The notes under the pieces are model-generated. The model had not been told where the DNA came from. It was given only the letters and a program-made list of their open reading frames with translations, and did no database searches. 15,163 nucleotides of DNA from CAZUVM01 sp964623885 (GTDB lineage Bacteria; Verrucomicrobiota; Verrucomicrobiia; Limisphaerales; UBA8199), in the NCBI GenBank assembly GCA_964623885.1, contig CAZUVM010000111.1, forward strand, positions 1 to 15,163. Reading direction: 5' to 3'. Shown piece after piece: positions 14,101 to 15,163 of the stretch. Every line of letters starts with the position of its first letter. Position 1 is the first letter of the stretch. A program made the position numbers and the translations under genes.

Positions 14101-15163
14101 AGCGGCAACTGTGCCGGCGTTCACATTCAGCGGCTGCGGCTGTGTGGCAATGGTGACCGGCACGTCCGCTGCGTCGTAGAGTTGCTGGATCTGCGTCTGT
14201 GAAAGCCCATTGGTCCAGAAGGCAACGTGGGCGATGCTGCCGTTGAAGTTGCGGATGGTGTTCTCACCGGTGCCGGAAGCAAAAGTGTATTGAGGATCGC
14301 CGCCAATGACCAGGTCGTTGGTGGTGCCCACGATATTGATACCCGAGGCATTGTTGGCGGTCTTGGCCAGGCGGCCATCCAGATAGAGGTACTCATTGGT
14401 CCCGTCACTGACGCCTGCGACCATGTGCCATTTGCCGTCATTGAGGGCAAAGCCATTGGTGGTTAGGTCGGCGATATTGGCGAACTGCACTTCGGGACCC
14501 GGACCGGCATTGAAGTGGTTGTCGCCCGCAGCCTGGCCGAGCGCAAGACGATAAGAGCTGTCGCTATGACCAACGATTTCCTGGAAACGGTTGGGAGAGT
14601 CTGCCGGACCGCCTTTGAACCAGCTCACCACTGTCAGGGGAACCGCGCCGGTGGGGTTCAAAGAAACAGGCAGACTGCCATTGCCAACGTTGACGGTGCC
14701 GAAGGCGCCGTTGAACGCCACGGCAACGCTATTGGCGCCGAAGCCAGCAAAGCTGGGACCGGCCACACCGGGGGTCGTGCCGGGCTGATACAGACCGTTG
14801 GCATTTGCACCCTCCAGACCGTAGTTGTTAGCCGTCGGGAAAGAGGCCGTATTGTAGCCGGCATTGGCCGGAGTAATCGAGTCATCGAAGCGGTAATAAA
14901 GCATCGGAGAATCGGCCAGCACGGCAGCGCTATAGGTGCCATTGGCAGCCGCCTGGTAATGCGCTAGAGCCTGGTTGACGGTGAGGGCGTTGGTGTAAAT
15001 GGCTACGTCGTCCAGCACGCCCGAATAGGGACTATAGATCGACTCGGAAGGAACGACCCTGCTGACCGCGGGCTCGGGGCCGGCGCCGATCATGATCGGG
15101 CTAATCGGGTCGGGGACATATTTGATCCCAGCCGAGTTGGCTCCGGTACCGCTGGTGGCGCAG
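11143..15163 (-). CDS. Secreted LamG/Ig-like/DUF2341 repeat protein, 5' end cut by window
   Basis: The frame is open to the right edge with no stop, so the ATG at 15093 is probably internal and the gene continues beyond the window (1339 codons visible). Domains in order by DNA position: end of a LamG domain (to about 14946, SGVLDDVAIYTNAL); LamG (about 14937-14170, MLYYRFDDS, FNGSIAHVAFW); two Ig-like domains (about 14163-13917 and 13908-13666, FQWY and YQWS tryptophans); LamG (about 13656-12928, IAYYRLDETAG, FSIEAWVN, YINDVAVYNYAL); two more Ig-like domains (about 12921-12649 and 12648-12388); DUF2341 (about 12366-12010, ADLRFTDASG, EIDEWN); LamG (about 12006-11359, FTLSAWVNLD, GTMDEARIQ); and a C-terminal module with LVLTWPQGTLL ending FFRVKVR. 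The Ig-like domains mostly lack the classic cysteine pair. LamG folds often bind carbohydrate, so a cell-surface adhesion or glycan-binding role is likely. No catalytic domain is visible. A terminator follows the stop. Confidence 0.92.
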   Translation of the reverse strand, partial: CATSGTGANSAGIKYVPDPISPIMIGAGPEPAVSRVVPSESIYSPYSGVLDDVAIYTNALTVNQALAHYQAAANGTYSAAVLADSPMLYYRFDDSITPANAGYNTASFPTANNYGLEGANANGLYQPGTTPGVAGPSFAGFGANSVAVAFNGAFGTVNVGNGSLPVSLNPTGAVPLTVVSWFKGGPADSPNRFQEIVGHSDSSYRLALGQAAGDNHFNAGPGPEVQFANIADLTTNGFALNDGKWHMVAGVSDGTNEYLYLDGRLAKTANNASGINIVGTTNDLVIGGDPQYTFASGTGENTIRNFNGSIAHVAFWTNGLSQTQIQQLYDAADVPVTIATQPQPLNVNAGTVAALNVGVRGSAPYTFQWYHNNSPVGANSSTLSFNPIASGDAGNYYVAVTNTGGYAISATVTVAVASAPVLVQQSPTDVRVFTGATPTLYASASGPGLAYQWSSGTGPISGATSSSYTLPAVTGNGTFTCSITNTYGATNTSAISVTALTDPAAAYPQVVLGDHPIAYYRLDETAGTTAYDYAGGLNGIYTNVVLNQQPGYSTNDPTVGAAQFGSLNPIDSFAGYTPSFLNFASPAGSHSQFSIEAWVNGGYSQSLDAGIVTCGYGNGGEQFDLDTGGSDPNHNWRWIVRDAAGSAHGVNGTTGPHDNYWHHLVGVCDQAGGILRLYVDGVQEGTQVITATAGVLAWNTPMSIGSRRSAISTNDYDSQFYGYINDVAVYNYALSAQQVANHYFASGVAPTMTLQPTNTTVNDGGTAFFYASASGTAPLSYQWYDVTGVATALPNQTNATLILSNVSFSTMNNTFYQVIVSNLFGSTYSQNAQLTVVAGPPFIDTDVQPLFTMGYVGSPFTYSVSVSGSAPLRYQWKLDGANIPGATTSAYSGTSLAGTNYYYVAITNSGGYAISQVATNVGIAVPTLDPLAFKYRTKITFSGYNRATSLLDFPVLVNLGTNLNGYSSSQFASPTGADLRFTDASGTRVIWHEIDEWNPNGVSTVWVQVPHLAGTNDPAGTNNFIYAYWGNSSDTTAPDYSTNGAVWVPQTFENLPQFLMVYHLKEGAFPFADSTQTNPVSAGTAPTAGPGIVSTGGVFDGTKYLDMGAYPLPQVFTLSAWVNLDPATTDIQTIWDNQPGGFGKAGFAQFVDFYQTANQDYRLSTGDGSSSSSGTENGTGAGSVSFGQWHLLTASIAQTNNTAQMYVDGTLLASLPTYPNFTLNGDLNLGRFNNGGFYFHGTMDEARIQAGPTTSDWVWASYMTVAQNSALESYSAVGATGATLTYQMMGGQLVLTWPQGTLLSGTEVNGISNVVSGATSPYTNTVTGNSREFFRVKVR

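Noticed and set aside
12898..14202. Two plus-strand frames (218 and 194 codons)
   Set aside because: Both are antisense to clear LamG and Ig-like domains. Long antisense frames are common in GC-rich coding DNA.

Overview
The window looks like a chromosomal segment from a Verrucomicrobiota bacterium (Pedosphaera/Limisphaerales-like), though I cannot confirm this without a search. The evidence is the protein families present: a TIGR03790-family exported protein, large secreted proteins built from LamG, Ig-like and DUF2341 domains, a shared C-terminal module ending in F-Y/F-R-(V/L), and a long (~400 aa) IspH. GC content is moderate to high, and obvious Shine-Dalgarno sites are scarce. I saw no tRNA, rRNA, CRISPR array or transposase gene.

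Layout. (1) 1-1268, minus strand: a YgjP/DUF45 (SprT-like) zinc metallopeptidase cut by the left edge, preceded by a 190-aa membrane-anchored protein of unknown function. The two overlap by TTGA. (2) 1269-1439: a divergent intergenic region with an inverted array of 9-nt units. (3) 1440-5539, plus strand: an exported TIGR03790 protein, then 44 bp later an exported subtilisin-type (S8) protease with an STN-like domain and an I9-like propeptide region. (4) 5536-5672: two inverted copies of a two-hairpin palindromic element. (5) 5728-8213, plus strand: ispH and a dGTPase-like HD hydrolase (dgt). (6) 8119-15163, minus strand: two large secreted multidomain proteins. The upstream one (cut by the right edge) has LamG, Ig-like, DUF2341 and LamG domains and ends at a strong rho-independent terminator. 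The downstream one has a probable (beta/alpha)8 glycosidase-like domain, an FN3-like domain and the same DUF2341-LamG-C-terminal cassette. Its 3' end overlaps dgt tail-to-tail by 95 bp. A third copy of the palindromic element lies in its leader.

How the genes fit together: ispH (isoprenoid precursors) and dgt (dNTP pool) are housekeeping genes placed between two blocks of exported proteins. All three large exported proteins whose C-terminus is visible share a related terminal module, suggesting a common export or surface-anchoring route. The most unusual non-coding structure is the palindromic element family. It appears three times here, with paired base changes that keep both hairpins intact, as in REP/BIME-type elements.
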